64,000 nucleotides of DNA, from positions 52,397,217 through 52,461,216 of the forward strand of contig CP141139.1 in NCBI GenBank assembly GCA_035236585.1. Reading direction: 5' to 3'. Below, piece by piece: positions 36,855 to 49,482 of this stretch (positions within the stretch are counted from its first letter, which is position 1; every line of letters begins with the position of its first letter). Made by a program: the position numbers and the translations under genes. The notes beneath the pieces were generated by a model. It was not told the origin of the DNA. It saw only the letters and a program-made list of their open reading frames with translations, and did not search any database. Origin of the DNA: Warburgia ugandensis. Its lineage: Eukaryota > Streptophyta > Magnoliopsida > Canellales > Canellaceae.

Positions 36855-38200
36855 TTGTCCTCAAAATTCCTTATTTACTAATCCTCAATTAACTCTAAAT
36901 ATCTGATCCTCATATCCAACTCCAATCCGAAGTCTCTTCTTTGATCAGTTGACTCTATCATAGGATTCTAACAAATGTAATCTACTTGTTCCTTAGTCTA
37001 TGACTCTTTTTGTCTAGGATCTAAATGGGATTAGTCTTAGGAGTTAGATCTAATTGTATCTCCTTTGGTACCTACTCCAATGTGTGAGAAGGATCTAGGA
37101 TATAGTTCTACTACATTGAAACATGAAAAACATTGTGAACTTTTGATAATTGCAGGGGTAAGGCCAATTAGTATGCTACTATATTAATGTGATCTAAGAT
37201 GTCCAAGGGGCCGATGTATCTAGGGCTCAATTTCCATTTTAAACAAAATCTCATAATTCTCTTGGTCAGCAAAATCTTAAAAAATACATGGTCACCCCTT
37301 TCAAACTCCTAAGTCATGGTGCCTCCTATTAGCATAACTCTTCTGTCTGCTCTAAGCAACCAGTAATCTCAGCTTGATGAGTTTCACTTTTTTTTCCACA
37401 CTGTTCCACAACCTTGAACTTAATAATCTAGTCCTCACCAACTTCATTCCAACAATTTGGTAATCTGTAAGGTCTTTGGTTCAATGCCTTATAAGGAGCC
37501 ATGCCTATACTTGAGTGGAAGCTGTTATTATAAGCAAACACAATTAGAGGTTGGCTCTCATCCCATCTACCTCTCCAATCAATTGTGTAGGCTCATAACA
37601 TGTCCTCTAAGGTCCTGATTCTCCACTTTGACTAAGCATTAGTATGTGAATGAAAAGTGGTGCTAAACCTCAATGCCAATCCCAAGGACTCTTGAACACT
37701 TTCGAAACTGGGAGGTGAATTGACTATTTTGGTCTAAAGTAATCCTCAGTGGATCTCCATATGGACTCACAATATCTTTGATATCAAGTGAAGCCAAGCT
37801 ATTGATCGACTAATTTTGTCTAATGGAGAGGAATTGTGCTAATTTTGTCAAGCAATCAATAATAAGCTATATGATGTCATACCAATCACTATTTGGGGTA
37901 GTCTCACTATGAAGTCCATAATGATGATCACATTGCCACTCATGAAGCTTAAGAGGCTGTAGTAATCCTATAGAACTTTGATGCTCAACCTTGACTTCTT
38001 GACAAATAAGGCATCTACTAAAAAATTCTCCCTCATCTTCCTTCATGCCGTTCTACTAGAATTTCCTTTTTCAAGTCTTGACATATTTCCATTCTACTTG
38101 GATGGTCAATATATTATAATTAGTGCTCCTCTCTAAGTGTCTCAAGTCCTTGCTACTGATCTAATAACACCACTAATCTCCCTCATAATCTCACACTACC
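36855..38200 (-). pseudogene. Chromovirus integrase and chromodomain-like end
   Basis: Minus-strand pieces: CLICQEVKVEHQSSIGLLQP (about 38013-37954, the second Cys pair of the HHCC zinc finger); DWYDII and LIIDCLTKLAQFL of the catalytic core (about 37895-37825); VSPYGDPL (about 37770-37745, worn VSDRDP); then the conserved C-terminus KLSPRYIGPLDIL, LALPLQLSKVHNVFHVSM and ILDPSHTLEY (about 37230-37075); and a short acidic stretch to 36860 that fits the end of a chromodomain. Integrase inserts the DNA copy, and the chromodomain in Tekay/Del elements steers it to heterochromatin. There are many stops and frameshifts. Confidence 0.8.
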
Positions 38201-39098
38201 ATCCATCTATTTAATGAAGCCTTCTCTACTTGCAAGTGTCTACATCTCTACATCATCATTCTGTGCTTGGAGGACTCTCTCCATCGCTATGGATCTCACT
38301 GAAAAATTAGCCACGAAGGCTCTACCAAGCTAAATCTAAGGTCTACAACTAGTCAACTCCAAGAGTAGTCTCCACATCATTGATAGCATATTGGCATACA
38401 TCCCTTAGGTCTTTTGACTTGTGTGTGCCACAACATTGGCCTTCCCTCGATGGTATTGGATAGTGAAATCATGTCTTTCAAGTGCTCCATTCATCTCCTT
38501 TGTCTCATGTTCAAATCCTGCTATGAGAAAATGTACTTGAGGCTCTTATGCTTAGTGAATACCTCAAACCTCTCACCATAGAAATAGTGTCTCCAAATCA
38601 TCAGCTTGAATACCACAACTACCAGCTCCAAATCATGGGTCATATAATTCACCTTGTACTTCTTCATCTATCTTAATGCATAGGCAATTACCTTCCCATA
38701 TTGTATAAGTACGCAACCAAGCCCTCTGTCTGAGGCATATTACACACCACATATCCTCCACTACTAGTTGGAAGAGTAAGTATTGGAGCAGTGGTCAGTC
38801 TCATCTTCAATTCCTAGAAGCTCTCCTCACATGCATCATGCCAGATAAATTTGACATCCTTTTGAGTCAACTTGGTAAGAAGTAAGGCAATCCTTGGGAA
38901 ACTCTCTATAAATTTGCAGCAGTATTCACAAGTCCCAAAAATCTTCAAATATAAGATGTTATCTTTGGCACTTCCCACTTTTCTATTGCCTCTACCTTTG
39001 TTAGTTCCATAGCACCACTATTCTTAGAGATAATATGACCCATGAAATTGACTTTTTCCAACTTGAAATTGCACTTATCAAACTTGGCATAAAGTTGA
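38201..39098 (-). pseudogene. Chromovirus RT C-terminal part and RNase H
   Basis: From 39093 on the minus strand the frame reads LYAKFDKCNFKLEKVNFMGH, IISKNSGAMELTKVEAIEKW, then the SGMMHVRRASRN and QYLLFQL region (worn WTDACE...SFQ and PILTLP). RNase H pieces follow near 38600-38420, including HDFTIQYHRGKANVVAH (the DFxIxYxPGKxNxVAD motif). The fragment is the direct continuation of the RT half at 41405-42130; the split is due to the solo LTR at 39099-41404. Confidence 0.82.
39094..39098. repeat. Target site duplication GTTGA (left)
   Basis: Matches GTTGA at 41405-41409. The copies flank the solo LTR. Leaving out one copy together with the LTR gives a continuous RT frame (QEHQLYAKF). Confidence 0.88.
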
Positions 39099-39403
39099 TA
39101 AAATAACCCAAAATTTTAAAATTTGAAAAAGATGTAATTTCAAAGAATTATGAAATTTTTTCTTAGAATTTTGGAAATTTAGGATTTGGGGAAATAGGAA
39201 ATGAAATCTTGAGTTATAACCTCAATAATTTGAATGTACTCAAAAAATGGAATCCAACGCCATTAAGAACTCTAAAATCGGAGATCGGAGGAAAGAGAGC
39301 TAATTAATTTAATTTTTGTATTTATTTAAATGGAAAAAGGGGGGTTAAAATAATAAATACACGTGGGGCCCATTTATAGGGTGCAGGAACCCACGAATGA
39401 GGC

Positions 39404-39410
39404 TATAAAA
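39404..39410 (+). promoter_or_regulatory. TATA box of solo LTR 39099-41404
   Basis: TATAAAA in the context GAGGCTATAAAAGCC, 305 bases from the LTR start and followed by a C/T-rich leader. It is the best-preserved TATA motif in the window. Confidence 0.6.
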
Positions 39411-39954
39411 GCCTACCCTATTTTTCCTCGTACGGCCAAAACCTTTCCTCTCAGTTTCTATGTCACCGACAACGGCGACGACGCCAAACGCCAACAACGA
39501 CGCCAAACCTTCCCTCTCAAGTTCACATAGTGATAGAAAGCTCTCATTCTAGCTAGTCTAACCAAGGTAGGCCACCCTCTACTATTTTCCCTTTCTTTCG
39601 TTGAGCTTTTGTAGTTTTTAATGCCTTGCTATTTTTTGGTGAAATAAAATGCGTTGCTTTTCTTTTCAACATAAATCAATGAAATGGTATCAGATTGTGA
39701 TATGAACTATTCATCTTGTGCATAGTAACACAATGAACAAACTCATGAATTTTCGTATTGATTGGATGGCTAGGGATGCTGGAAAACTCAAAAAATAGTA
39801 AGAGAAAGATTTTTAGGAACGTGATAAAAATAGTGTGAAAATGCTAGATAATAATACAATTTGTTGAAAGGATGCTTAAAAATAGGATCTACATAAAAAA
39901 TTGAGCAAAACGGTGCAAAAATCACACCATTTGGATACCTGAGAGTTATAGGCG

Positions 39955-40390
39955 GTAACCAAAGTTCGACCGTTGTCTCCGGTGATAGTGGTCAGCCGGT
40001 CATCGTTCCTGGAGATGGCCCATAGCGGCGGCAGCTCAATGATGGCCCGCACACTGGTGCATTAAACAGTTAGCATGCGCACCGACATGCGTGTGGCATG
40101 CGCCGACACGAACACGGCATGCAACACACGGGTGGCACCCGATCGCACTTTTGTGACATGTGCTGACATGCATGCAACGTGACGACAACACGTGGTGGCA
40201 TGCGGCACCACACCCACATGACACGTGGTACGATCATGGCGCGACACGCAGCATGACTGCGGTGCAACACAAGGCATAGCTAAGACGTGACATGCGAGTG
40301 GCACACACTTGCGTAGCATACACCATGTGTAGTGCATGTGGGCTGTACATGCATGTAGCGCACTCGTGAGTGGCATGTGCTATGCAACTT
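39955..40390. repeat. CpG-rich block of degenerate GGCATGC/GACACG words
   Basis: Short words GTGGCATGC, GTGACATG, CCGACACG and ACACGTGG repeat irregularly over about 400 bases. Local GC and CpG are far above the surroundings. Open frames on the minus strand here are Cys/His-rich (CHHV, ACHTH) simply because GCATG and GTGAC repeat; I do not treat them as genes. Confidence 0.7.
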
Positions 40391-41404
40391 TTTTGAATTT
40401 TTAGGTTTTTCTGACTTGTCCATTCACAAAAATGTGATTTTAAGAGCTACAGAGGTTCAAATAGTGATCCGAAAGAGGCGTTACCATCGTCTCAATGGTG
40501 CAGACCTAGATTTGACTTGAAAATCTTGATCTGAATACTTTTTAAATGGTTAAACCACTGAATACCATTAGGTAACTTAGATCAGGCTGATCAATGAATG
40601 ATCAGGCCTTAGACGTTGATTGTATACATCAAATATGAGATGATTTAGGGGATTAAAACAATATATCTCATTGAATTTCCAAGTGATAGATGACTTATAA
40701 TGTGATAGGTACGTTAAAGCACGTGACGTGACATTGCCCACGCACCTGATTAGAGTGCACATTTATCAAGGTAGGTGATTTCATCTGAAATTTCTCTGTG
40801 ATTTTAGTAACCATGACTTGTTTTCTAAAGTTCTTGAGACATGTGCTTTTATGTTTTCTCATGATCACATAAATGTGTTCCTACTTCTTATTGGTATTAT
40901 GATATTCTATTTTTGCAAATAACCATGTTTTACACATGATGTGCTATATTTATCATGAACTTTGATCGTACTTATTGAGATCGTTTTATTGAATCTTTCC
41001 ATGATTTATGACTTGTTGTTGATTTATGACGAGTACTTCCACTCGGTGGGTACTATGCTAGGAGGGTTGTAGGTTGGCCACCCGCCCTCTAACTTTGTGA
41101 TGATGATGATTAGACACTGCCCTTGAGTGATATAGGGCCAAGTACGTAGGTGGTGGTATATAGGTAGTCCCCCCTATGGGTCTGTTCCTTCCCATGGTAT
41201 TTGGAATTAATTTTAATTATGATTGCAGTTTTAGGAGTGTGGTTGACCCTCAAGGTTTTTGTTTTCGATTAATTCTTTTAAAACTATGCAAAAATTTATA
41301 GATTTTGAGTTTTCATTTTCAGGGATCCTGTTTATTTTTCTTAAAATATATTATTTTTATTATTACTTTGGGAAAAAGGTTTATAAAAAACCTGGGATGT
41401 CACA

Positions 41405-42130
41405 GTTGATGCTCTTGGAGTGTGCCCAATACAGTTTGCAAGTGCTCTTTGTGTGTCTTGTAGCTCTTAGCATATACTAGGATATCGTCAATGAACATAG
41501 TAAAAACTTGTCTAGGAAGGTCATGAGCACTCTATTCATCAAATCCATGATAGAAGCAAGGGCATTAGTCAACCCAAATGGCATGATTCAGAACTCATAG
41601 TGCCTATACCTAGTGCGAAATATCGTCTTTTGGATATCTTCATCTCTAATTTGAAGCTTATGGTAGTTGGACTGTAGATCAATCTTAGATAATACCTTGG
41701 TCAACTAGTGTTGTTCAAACATATCATCTATATAGGGTAATAGATATCGGTTCTTGATAGTGACCCCATTAAGCATCCTATATTCAAGATTCATATGTAA
41801 TGAGTGCTCTTTCTTCTTAAGAAAAAAAAAATAGTGCTCCCAATTGTGAGACACTAGGTATGATAAAACCCTTGTTTAATAGATCTTGCAACTGTACTTT
41901 CATCACTCTTAACTCGGCTAGAGCCATCCTGTACCCTTCCTTAAAGATTAGGGTCAGACATGGTACCAAGTCAATGGTGAATCGATGTCTCATCATGGTA
42001 GCACTCCTAGCAAATGGTGAGGGAAAACATTAGGAAACTCCTAAACCACCCCCATCTACTCTAACTTAAGCTTCTCAACCTCAACAACCTCCACCTTGGC
42101 CAAGAAGGCCTAGCATCCCTTGATGATGTG
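41405..42130 (-). pseudogene. Chromovirus reverse transcriptase, N-terminal and catalytic part
   Basis: Minus-strand order: AFLAKVEVVEVEKLKLE (about 42108-42058), EFPNVFPSPFA (about 42036), FTIDLVPCLTLIFKEGYRMA (about 41980-41920), LAELRVMKVQLQDLLNKGF and IIPSVSQLGALFF, then [59 protein letters not shown] and, after a frameshift, the catalytic FIDDILVYAKS at 41495-41463. This is the RT of the Tekay/Del chromovirus lineage. Stops occur (for example after EQH), so it is inactive. Confidence 0.9.
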
Positions 42131-42249
42131 TTTAGTTGCTTTAGATGCAGAGATCAAACATGCTTCTAAAGGCTTCCACTTCCCTTAAAATGTAACCGGT
42201 GCTCTCCAGTCATGCCAAATACAACTCTCTTCCTTTGACAGTCCACTAT

Positions 42250-43580
42250 GCCCTAGTTATGTGCCAACCAATCCATGTTGGGGATGATATTGAAGTTTGT
42301 TAGATCAAGTAAGACTAAATTAGCATCTAATTGTCTATTCTCTATCATGGTGGGTACATTAAAAATAAAACAATGGGGATACATGGACTTTCCCAATGGT
42401 GTTAAGATCTCTAGATACACTCCTACGTTCTGAATTGGACAATTTATGGACATAGCAAAAGTTCTTAGATATGAAGGAATGCATAGAATTAGGGTCAAAT
42501 AAAACCTTATCAAGGTTATCATCCATCAGAATTGTACCTTCCACAATTGCATTCGATGCCTGAGCATGTACAATGGTGATGGTGAAAACTCAACCCTAGC
42601 TCTTAGGCAGTTGCTCAGTTGAGTTCTCTCCTTCCTTGTTCTTCAGGTAGTTGTGGGCCATGTGTCCTGATTCCCCATAGCTGAAGCACTTGAATAATGC
42701 TCCTGTACAAGGTCGGCCTATGTGATGCTTCTTACATTGTGGGCATGTTCAAGGATCTGGAACTCTACTCTTATGAGGAATGGGAACTTTTGAGATGAAT
42801 GAGATCTTGAAGATTGCATGGGCCTCTTCCCTTTATATAATTTGCTAATCAAGCTATCCTCTTCCCCCTTATCTTTCCTCTAATTTAATGCCTTCTTGAA
42901 GTCCAATTAAAAGATAGATGGCATCTCAACAACCTCAGCAGAATGGCTAGTCAAACTCCCAACACCTTACTCCTCAATCCAGCAGCCAACCCATCAACAA
43001 ACTTCTCTGTAGCCTTCTTATCGTTGGTGCAAACACTAGGGGCAAATCTCCATAGTCTACTAAATCTCTTCTCATACCGAGTAATGTTCTTATCACCCTG
43101 CTGTAATAAGAGGAATGCCTTTTCCTTCCTCCTCTTCATGTGTGGAGGAAAATACTTGTCAAAGAATACATTTTGAAGTTGTCCCAAGGTACCAATTCCA
43201 TGTCCTTGAAGTGAGTTCTCTCTACCATCTGCAACCAAAAGGTTGCTTCTTCAGTCATAATAAAGGTGACCATAATCACTTTCTTCTCTTTTGTGATCTC
43301 TATGCCCTTGAAAACCTTCTCAACCTTAAAGATCCACATCTCAGCAGTTTCTGCCTTGTCCACCCTTGAGAAGGCTAGATCCATTTTCTTGAATCTGTCT
43401 AGCATAGTCTTGGGCTTAGGCGCATTCTTTACTGGTGTGACCACTACTACTACTCCTGCTAGTGCTCCTTGTGGCTAATTCTGTACCGATTGTTGCAACA
43501 ATAGCTTGAGTATATCTCCACCTGCATTACCCTATGGTGTTACACCTTGTAGAATTAGTCTACTAGGAAAAATCTATTTC
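42250..43580 (-). pseudogene. Chromovirus gag and protease
   Basis: Gag starts near 43580 (DILKLLLQQ). It continues PKTMLDRFKKMDLAFSRVDK, AEMWIFKVEKVFKGIE and ATFWLQMVERTHF, then shifts frame to FFDKYFPPHMKRRKEKAFLL, LQQGDKNITRYEKRFSRLWR, FAP and KFVDGLAAGLRSKV, the Retrotrans_gag domain. A zinc knuckle CFSYGESGHMAHNY (42692-42647) has lost its last Cys. The protease follows: MEGTILMDDNLDKVLFDPNS, MHSFISK (the D-P-G-S-T active-site segment, here DPNSM) and ANLVLLDLTNFNIIPNMDWL to 42253. The order gag, knuckle, protease, RT is standard. Altered active-site and knuckle residues, with frameshifts, show it is dead. Confidence 0.88.
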
Positions 43581-43677
43581 TAGAATTGGACAATTATATG
43601 TAAGTACTCTCTAAAGCTACTTATACTGGGACTTATGGTTTTCCAATAGTACATGGTTGTGAGAGATTATGACTTGG

Positions 43678-43689
43678 GCTCTGATACCA
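43678..43689 (-). promoter_or_regulatory. Primer binding site (initiator Met tRNA)
   Basis: Minus-strand TGGTATCAGAGC, complementary to the 3' end of plant initiator-methionine tRNA, four bases after the end of the 5' LTR (AGCCA at 43694). It fixes the element's orientation and the LTR boundary. Confidence 0.93.
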
Positions 43690-43693
43690 TCAG

Positions 43694-46600
43694 TGGCTCC
43701 CCAAGTTTTTAAAATACCATAAAAGAGAATAATTCCACAAAATTTTAAAAAAATACAAAGCTTAGAATGATAGATAAAATGTCAACGAAACATGAGCTTT
43801 TTTTTAAAATAATAATAATGATATCGATAATGACAATAAATCATCCATTCCATAAAAAAATACCAAGCACCATCAACATCAATCTCATGTAATAAACATG
43901 AATAAAAACTTGGCCCACTTCTAACACCAAAAATATAATCATAATGTCAAAAACATATTCCAAGGTCTGTCTATCACAAACCATGTACCATCTATGTAAA
44001 GATAGCATCTGCCATAAATGGACTACATTCACCATAAGTTCATAATAGGTAAAAGTTTGAAATTAAAAAGAAAGACAAAATGAGCCTTCTTCTCACTTTC
44101 TTTGACTTCTCATTTCAAATATGCTAGCTCACTCCTTGACCTTGCGTTGAGTATTCCCACAAATACCTAGTAAATGAACCTAAACCACTCAAAATGTGGC
44201 AATCAACGCACTTATGATTTAAAATAATAATATCAATTTGAAAAACATGACTCCTTACCTGAGTCATTCTCTTACTGCATGAAATCATGGATATAAAAGG
44301 ATGTATATCAAAATATCATCTCAACATGACATAAATCATCAGCATATGAATCTCTCACATCATCAAATTTATATATCAATCAAATAAAACATGTACTTAC
44401 TATTCCAATACACATACCAATAACTCGTCATCCATATACTCGTATGGATCTATGTCACATTGCAAACTTATATGGTAAAAGCACAAGATCACACATCGAG
44501 GCAATACATAATATCAACTATGATGTCTTAAATCTGGGACATGCCATGCTTACAACTAGATCACTGCATCACATGCTTTTTAATATTCAAAAAAGACTTC
44601 AACTGCATCCTCATGGAGCCTATGGTCAGTCTCAAAAGGGAACTATGAGGATCCAACTACAATCCAACTGATTCGAGAATATGCCCCCTTTATGGGGTGG
44701 TGGATATCATGCCACTCTCAGGTGGTTAGAGGTTGGGTGGCTAAACCCTACAAACCATAGCATTAGCTTCCCTAGGCTCGTGGCCTATGTCAATAATCAT
44801 GACACTCACCCCTCATTGTAATCATATTAATATCTCAACAATATATGATTAATATCAAAATAGTGAACACTATCACCTATCATCTATCAGAAGATACTCA
44901 CCATCTTGTTCATAAATAATACCCACTTTAGGGTTCTCAAGCTCAAAACATATCAAAGTAGTGTCAAAACAGAAATACATCTTTATTGATGTTCAATACT
45001 CAGTCAAATTAACAATTTTGGTTCTCAACCGAACTTGATCAAGATGTTGATCTCATGTTAGATCTTTATTTAAGTCAAACAATAACTTTTAGGGTTGATC
45101 TTCTCATATTTTCAAGTCAAATCAATCATTAGAACCTTACTAGGTCTTAATTATATTCTAATCAAGTTCTAACCTAAATCTAAAGGTTAGATTCCAAGGA
45201 TTTGGATTCATCTAAGTATCACATGATTCAATGGTCAAGATCACTTTTTTATTTGATTGTTGATCACACTTCATATCTACATGTACAATATAGTCCATTG
45301 TTTTAGTTCAAAATAATTTGATGGTTGATCTCAAGTCATTCAAAACCCTAATTTTTTTCATAATTAAAAAAAAATAAAAATGAATCAATGATATTTTAGA
45401 GTACTTATTAAATTATGTAATGATAAAAAGGATCAAGTGATCTGATTATAATTAGGCTGTCAATTAACTGGTTGATCTGAAGTAATTGTACCATCCATTA
45501 AATGGATGGTTGGGATCAAAGTGGCACGTGTCCTTTGATAATTTTATACAAATTGAATTAATGATATTTTAGAGTACTTATTAAATTATGTAATGATTAA
45601 AAAGGATTAGGCCATAACAATTGTTTGGTTGATTCAACACAATTGCACTGTCCATTAAATGGATGGTTGGGATCAAAATGGCATAGTACCTCATCATGCC
45701 TATTTTTGGCATTAAATACTGATATCACCTTGGATAGATCAAACTATGAAATCCATGGTTGATTCTTCCACAAGTGTATCATTGATTGAAAGTTTATGCA
45801 AATAGTCTTAGCAATTGATTTTCTAGGTCATTAGATTTTAAATTAAAACCATGACTTCTATGATCACTTAGCATAGATTATCACATTATTTATTTAATAA
45901 AATAATTACAAGGACATGTGACTGAACCATGACTCAATCATCCTAGAATTTGATCGAGCCATCCAAGCGATGGGTTGCATCAAGCTTGATTGGACCATCC
46001 TTACATAGTCGATCAAGGCATTCTTATTTAAGGTTTAGCGTTGATTTCTAGTCTTTAATGAATAATTTCATCTACTACACAGGGAATATGAAACAAACTC
46101 AAACAACACAATTCATGTTTAAGATTTTTGCATGTAACAATCAAACACAAGTTACATGGAATCATGCTTAAGCTATTGGAATAATCAAATAAGATCTTTT
46201 GTAACGAAACAAAGATAGAATATGTATATTAAGCCAACAAAACTATCTAATATCAAGTGCATATACCAACCCAAATCAATAATACAATGTAGACATATAT
46301 ATATATATATATATATATTGCAAAATCATCATCCAAAGAAACATTGAAACCATGCAAGTTTCCTTGAAATAATTGAGGAACACTTAGATCTACCTACCTC
46401 ACTATAGATCAGTCATTGTCATGATTCTCCTCTATATTTGCTTCTTTTATTTCTATGAATCAGTTATTAATTATAACAGGTAAGGATCCCTCCAACAAAA
46501 TAGGAAGCATCCTTATCTTTAGTTATCTCTCCCTCTTAGATTCAAAGTATCTAGACATTTTCAATTGCAAGCTATCCTAAGCATACTAATATTCCTTGCT

Positions 46601-46926
46601 AAAGTTTCTCAATTAATTTCTCATCTTATTTTTAAATTAATTTAACATCCAAATGGAGTTCATAATGCATGATTATCAAAAATCATGTTTTTGATAAAAT
46701 GGGTTGCTGTTATCAATTTGAAATGTTATTTTGGTCATAAATTTCTCTCTAGATGACATATTTTGATGCTCTTCTAGTCATTAGATTTGCTTTTTTATGC
46801 TCTATCTATTGGTATAGGTTGTAGGATCAAATTCCTAGAATCTTAAGGCTATATATTTGGGACTATTGGATTAACTTTTGATTTCATTAAATCTCATAAG
46901 TTAGTACAAAAATTTGGGATGTTACA
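43694..46926 (-). mobile_element. 5' LTR of the chromovirus (LTR E), 3.2 kb
   Basis: On the minus strand it starts TGTAACATCCCAAATTTTTG at 46926 and ends AACTTGGGGAGCCA at 43694, next to the PBS. Its start is collinear with the 3' LTR fragment at 36591-36831. It contains the shared motif as GGTTGGGTGGCTAAACCCTA near 44731-44750 and a 173-bp tandem duplication at 45381-45692. It has no coding content. Confidence 0.85.
45381..45692. repeat. 173-bp tandem duplication in LTR E
   Basis: TGAAT(C/T)AATGATATTTTAG begins at 45381 and again at 45554. Both units end in CCATTAAATGGATGGTTGGG followed by ATCAAA. The first unit has a 9-bp-arm hairpin CCATCCATTAAATGGATGG at 45492-45510. The middle of the second unit has drifted more and is shorter. 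Confidence 0.85.
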
Positions 46927-48059
46927 ATCATATTAGTAAAATATCTATGATTTTTTGTAGGGAAAGCCCATGTTTTCATCATGTTTTTGTGCTCTATGTT
47001 ATATTGCATGTAAGCCTGAACACTATTGGATCTTTGCACATTTTGGTATACTTATCATATTTGTATTCTTGAGAAAATTATATTATTGTGTTCTTAGTTC
47101 AATGCTTAAAAATATCATGTGGGCCATACTTAAAAATATGGATGATCTATTAAGGAAAACAATGATTAAGATAAAATTGTTTTCAGGGATATCTCCAACC
47201 CTATTTACTAGTTGAAAGACTATAGGTAAAGATGACTTTTGTTCGGACATTAAATAGTGTATTTTTTCTATAGAATTTAGATCACATGAAATATACAGGT
47301 TATGAATACCCCAGTTAAAATTTTGTGAACTTTTGATACAATTTGGCTTAGGAAGAAAATGAAGAAAAATCAATAAGTTACTGACAATAGTTCTAACTAA
47401 CAGACTAAAACCTTGAGACATAATCTTCAAATGTTTGAGTGCCAAACTTTAGGAGTATTTCTAAGTTAATATTTGGTGAAATTTAGATGCTAATTGATAT
47501 AGAAATTTTTTTGATATACAAGGTAGGTTATTAACTGTGAGACATAGTTTCCAGCTGAGAGTAAACCAAAAAGATTTATGATATGGAATAATCTAAATAT
47601 CATCTAGGGTTGAAAAATTAAATGGATGTGAAACTTATTAGAAAAGTAACACCATAAAAGAAATAATTTTGAAATAAGGTATTTAGGTCATCAGATTGAT
47701 GGTAGAAAGTCAGACTGGTTACTAAGTGTTGGATTAGGTAATAGATGCTATAAGTGTTAAAGTAGGTACAAGATTCTTCTACTTGTAAACCTAGTAAGGG
47801 ATTGAATAATCAACAAAATCACTAAATTAGTATCCAAAAAGTATAGAATTAACTAAACAAGTAAATAGTCTGAGAGGAACTATCATACTCATAACACTAT
47901 TTATAATCTACTCTAGGCGTACATGTGTTGTATGGATTGCATGAGTTGTGAAGGTAAAAAAAACTTATGATATAGTTGAATTAGATTAAACAAACTTTAG
48001 TAAGCCTTTGAAAGGTTATAAGACTCTTCTAATCAATTTGAATTTTTTATGATAGTAAG
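46927..48059. other. Unassigned stretch between LTR E and the next LTR fragment
   Basis: AT-rich sequence directly outside LTR E (flank ATCAT). Short open frames on both strands at 46970-47445 overlap each other and match no family. It may include the U3 of the LTR fragment to the right, but I cannot find a TG start. Confidence 0.4.
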
Positions 48060-49482
48060 TAATAACTTTTAATTATTGTTTTATATTTGGCTTTTCAGTG
48101 ATAGATCATTATGTATTAGGTAAAGAAGCATACGACATGATTATGAGAGATTAATTGATTTGGGAACTCTCATGACTTTGTTTTTTATGAGTTATAAATA
48201 CTATCTATGATATGTTTATGATGTGCAAGAGTATCACTAATGAGCTTATGTGATTGGATATTTCCAATGGCTTGATTTGCCTTATGTGATGCGATATGAT
48301 GTTATTTGAATGATCATGCTCATGTTATATGATGCTTATTTTATGGACCATGTATGGGTGAGTTATAATATATGCTCATATGTGGATCATATATGGGTGA
48401 GTTATGTGATATATGCTCATATATAGACCTTATGTGGGTGAGATATTTGATATGACACTAAGATGCTGAGCTATTTTGGTGACTAGAGTTAGTCATATGA
48501 GGGATATTTTACCTTGTGGCCTATGCTAGGGGGGTCCAGATTGGAATTTGACCTCCGAATATGATACTTGCTAAGTTATGGCTTATTCAAGGAAGTATGT
48601 GTCATGGGTAGACTACTTTCAATATGATTTGCCTCCCCATGAGGGTGGTGTAGTCTATTAGTTTCTGAAAATGAGTGTAGATGGGTGATGTTTTCCACTA
48701 CATGTATAGTGACCACCTTGAGCTCTGGACATGATATGCATGTCTGTGATCCTTGAGTGTTTAGACCATTGCCTATGTGGCATGCAACGGGATGCTACCA
48801 TAATGTTCTATGTGTTCTCAGTGATCTAAATATGTGAGCTTATTTGATATGTTCATTCACTTTGGAGACATTAGCTGTGACTAATGAACCAAATGTTGTA
48901 TGTTTAGAATTGTTATAATTAATATAGTTTCATATAAGACATTGTTCATGAGATAACACTTGGATGTTGAGGTTTCCATACCTTGTTTAAGAATTTATCT
49001 ATTGAGAATTCATACTCACCCTCAAAATATTTTTTAGGCAAGGATCATAGAGTTGCACATAGATATGATGATATGTGAGTTGCAAAGATTAGATGCATTT
49101 AAGAAATGTATAGCTGTGCAACTCTAATATTTCTTTGAATTAGTAGGACTTGGACACTTGAATATTTAATTAAGTTTATGATTTAAGGACAAGTAATAAC
49201 ATTGATTATTACGTGTGGGACTTTCATGAAATTATTACTTGGTTTATGGTTGTGATAATGGATCCTGTAATGTGCTTGTATTATATTCTTACTTGGAACA
49301 TGGATGACGTTTTCTCTTATGGACACCTGGATTTTGAACAAGTGATTTTTGGAAAATAAGTATATGATGCTTTTATCTTTTCACAAAAGTTTTATAAAAG
49401 AAAAGGAAAAATTATAAGGGTTCCATGATGTTCCCAAAAGTTATTTTGTTAAAATATATTTCTAAAAACTTGGGGCGCCACA
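48060..49482 (+). mobile_element. LTR fragment D, plus strand
   Basis: Ends AAAAACTTGGGGCGCCACA, the same end as LTR E on the opposite strand (AACTTGGGGAGCCA). It carries a worn shared motif CCTATGCTAGGGGGGTCCAG at 48530-48549 and TACTCACCCT followed by TTTTTTAG at about 49014-49037, like the solo LTR at 13084. The start is not recognisable, so only the R/U5 side is supported. It ends in a short CA repeat that hides any target duplication. Confidence 0.55.

Larger units (their letters stand above)
39099..41404 (+). mobile_element. Solo LTR, 2.3 kb, inserted in the RT gene
   Basis: Starts TAAAATAACCCAAAATTT (TG probably changed to TA) and ends AACCTGGGATGTCACA, flanked by perfect GTTGA. TATA box TATAAAA at 39404-39410; CpG-rich repeat block at 39955-40390; shared TACTATGCTAGGAGGGTTG motif with GGTTGGCCACCCGCC at 41051-41085. 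There are no internal or second LTR sequences, so recombination between the two LTRs removed the rest of the element. Confidence 0.88.

Noticed and set aside
40036..40376. Overlapping Cys/His-rich frames on the minus strand, like a zinc-binding or metallothionein-type protein
   Set aside because: Three overlapping frames are all open because GCATG/GTGAC words repeat. Cys spacing is irregular and the block lies within a solo LTR.
43675..43695. Possible tRNA gene (GCTCTGATACCA)
   Set aside because: Only the 3' tRNA complement is present, without the arms of a tRNA. Position and strand show it is a retrotransposon primer binding site.
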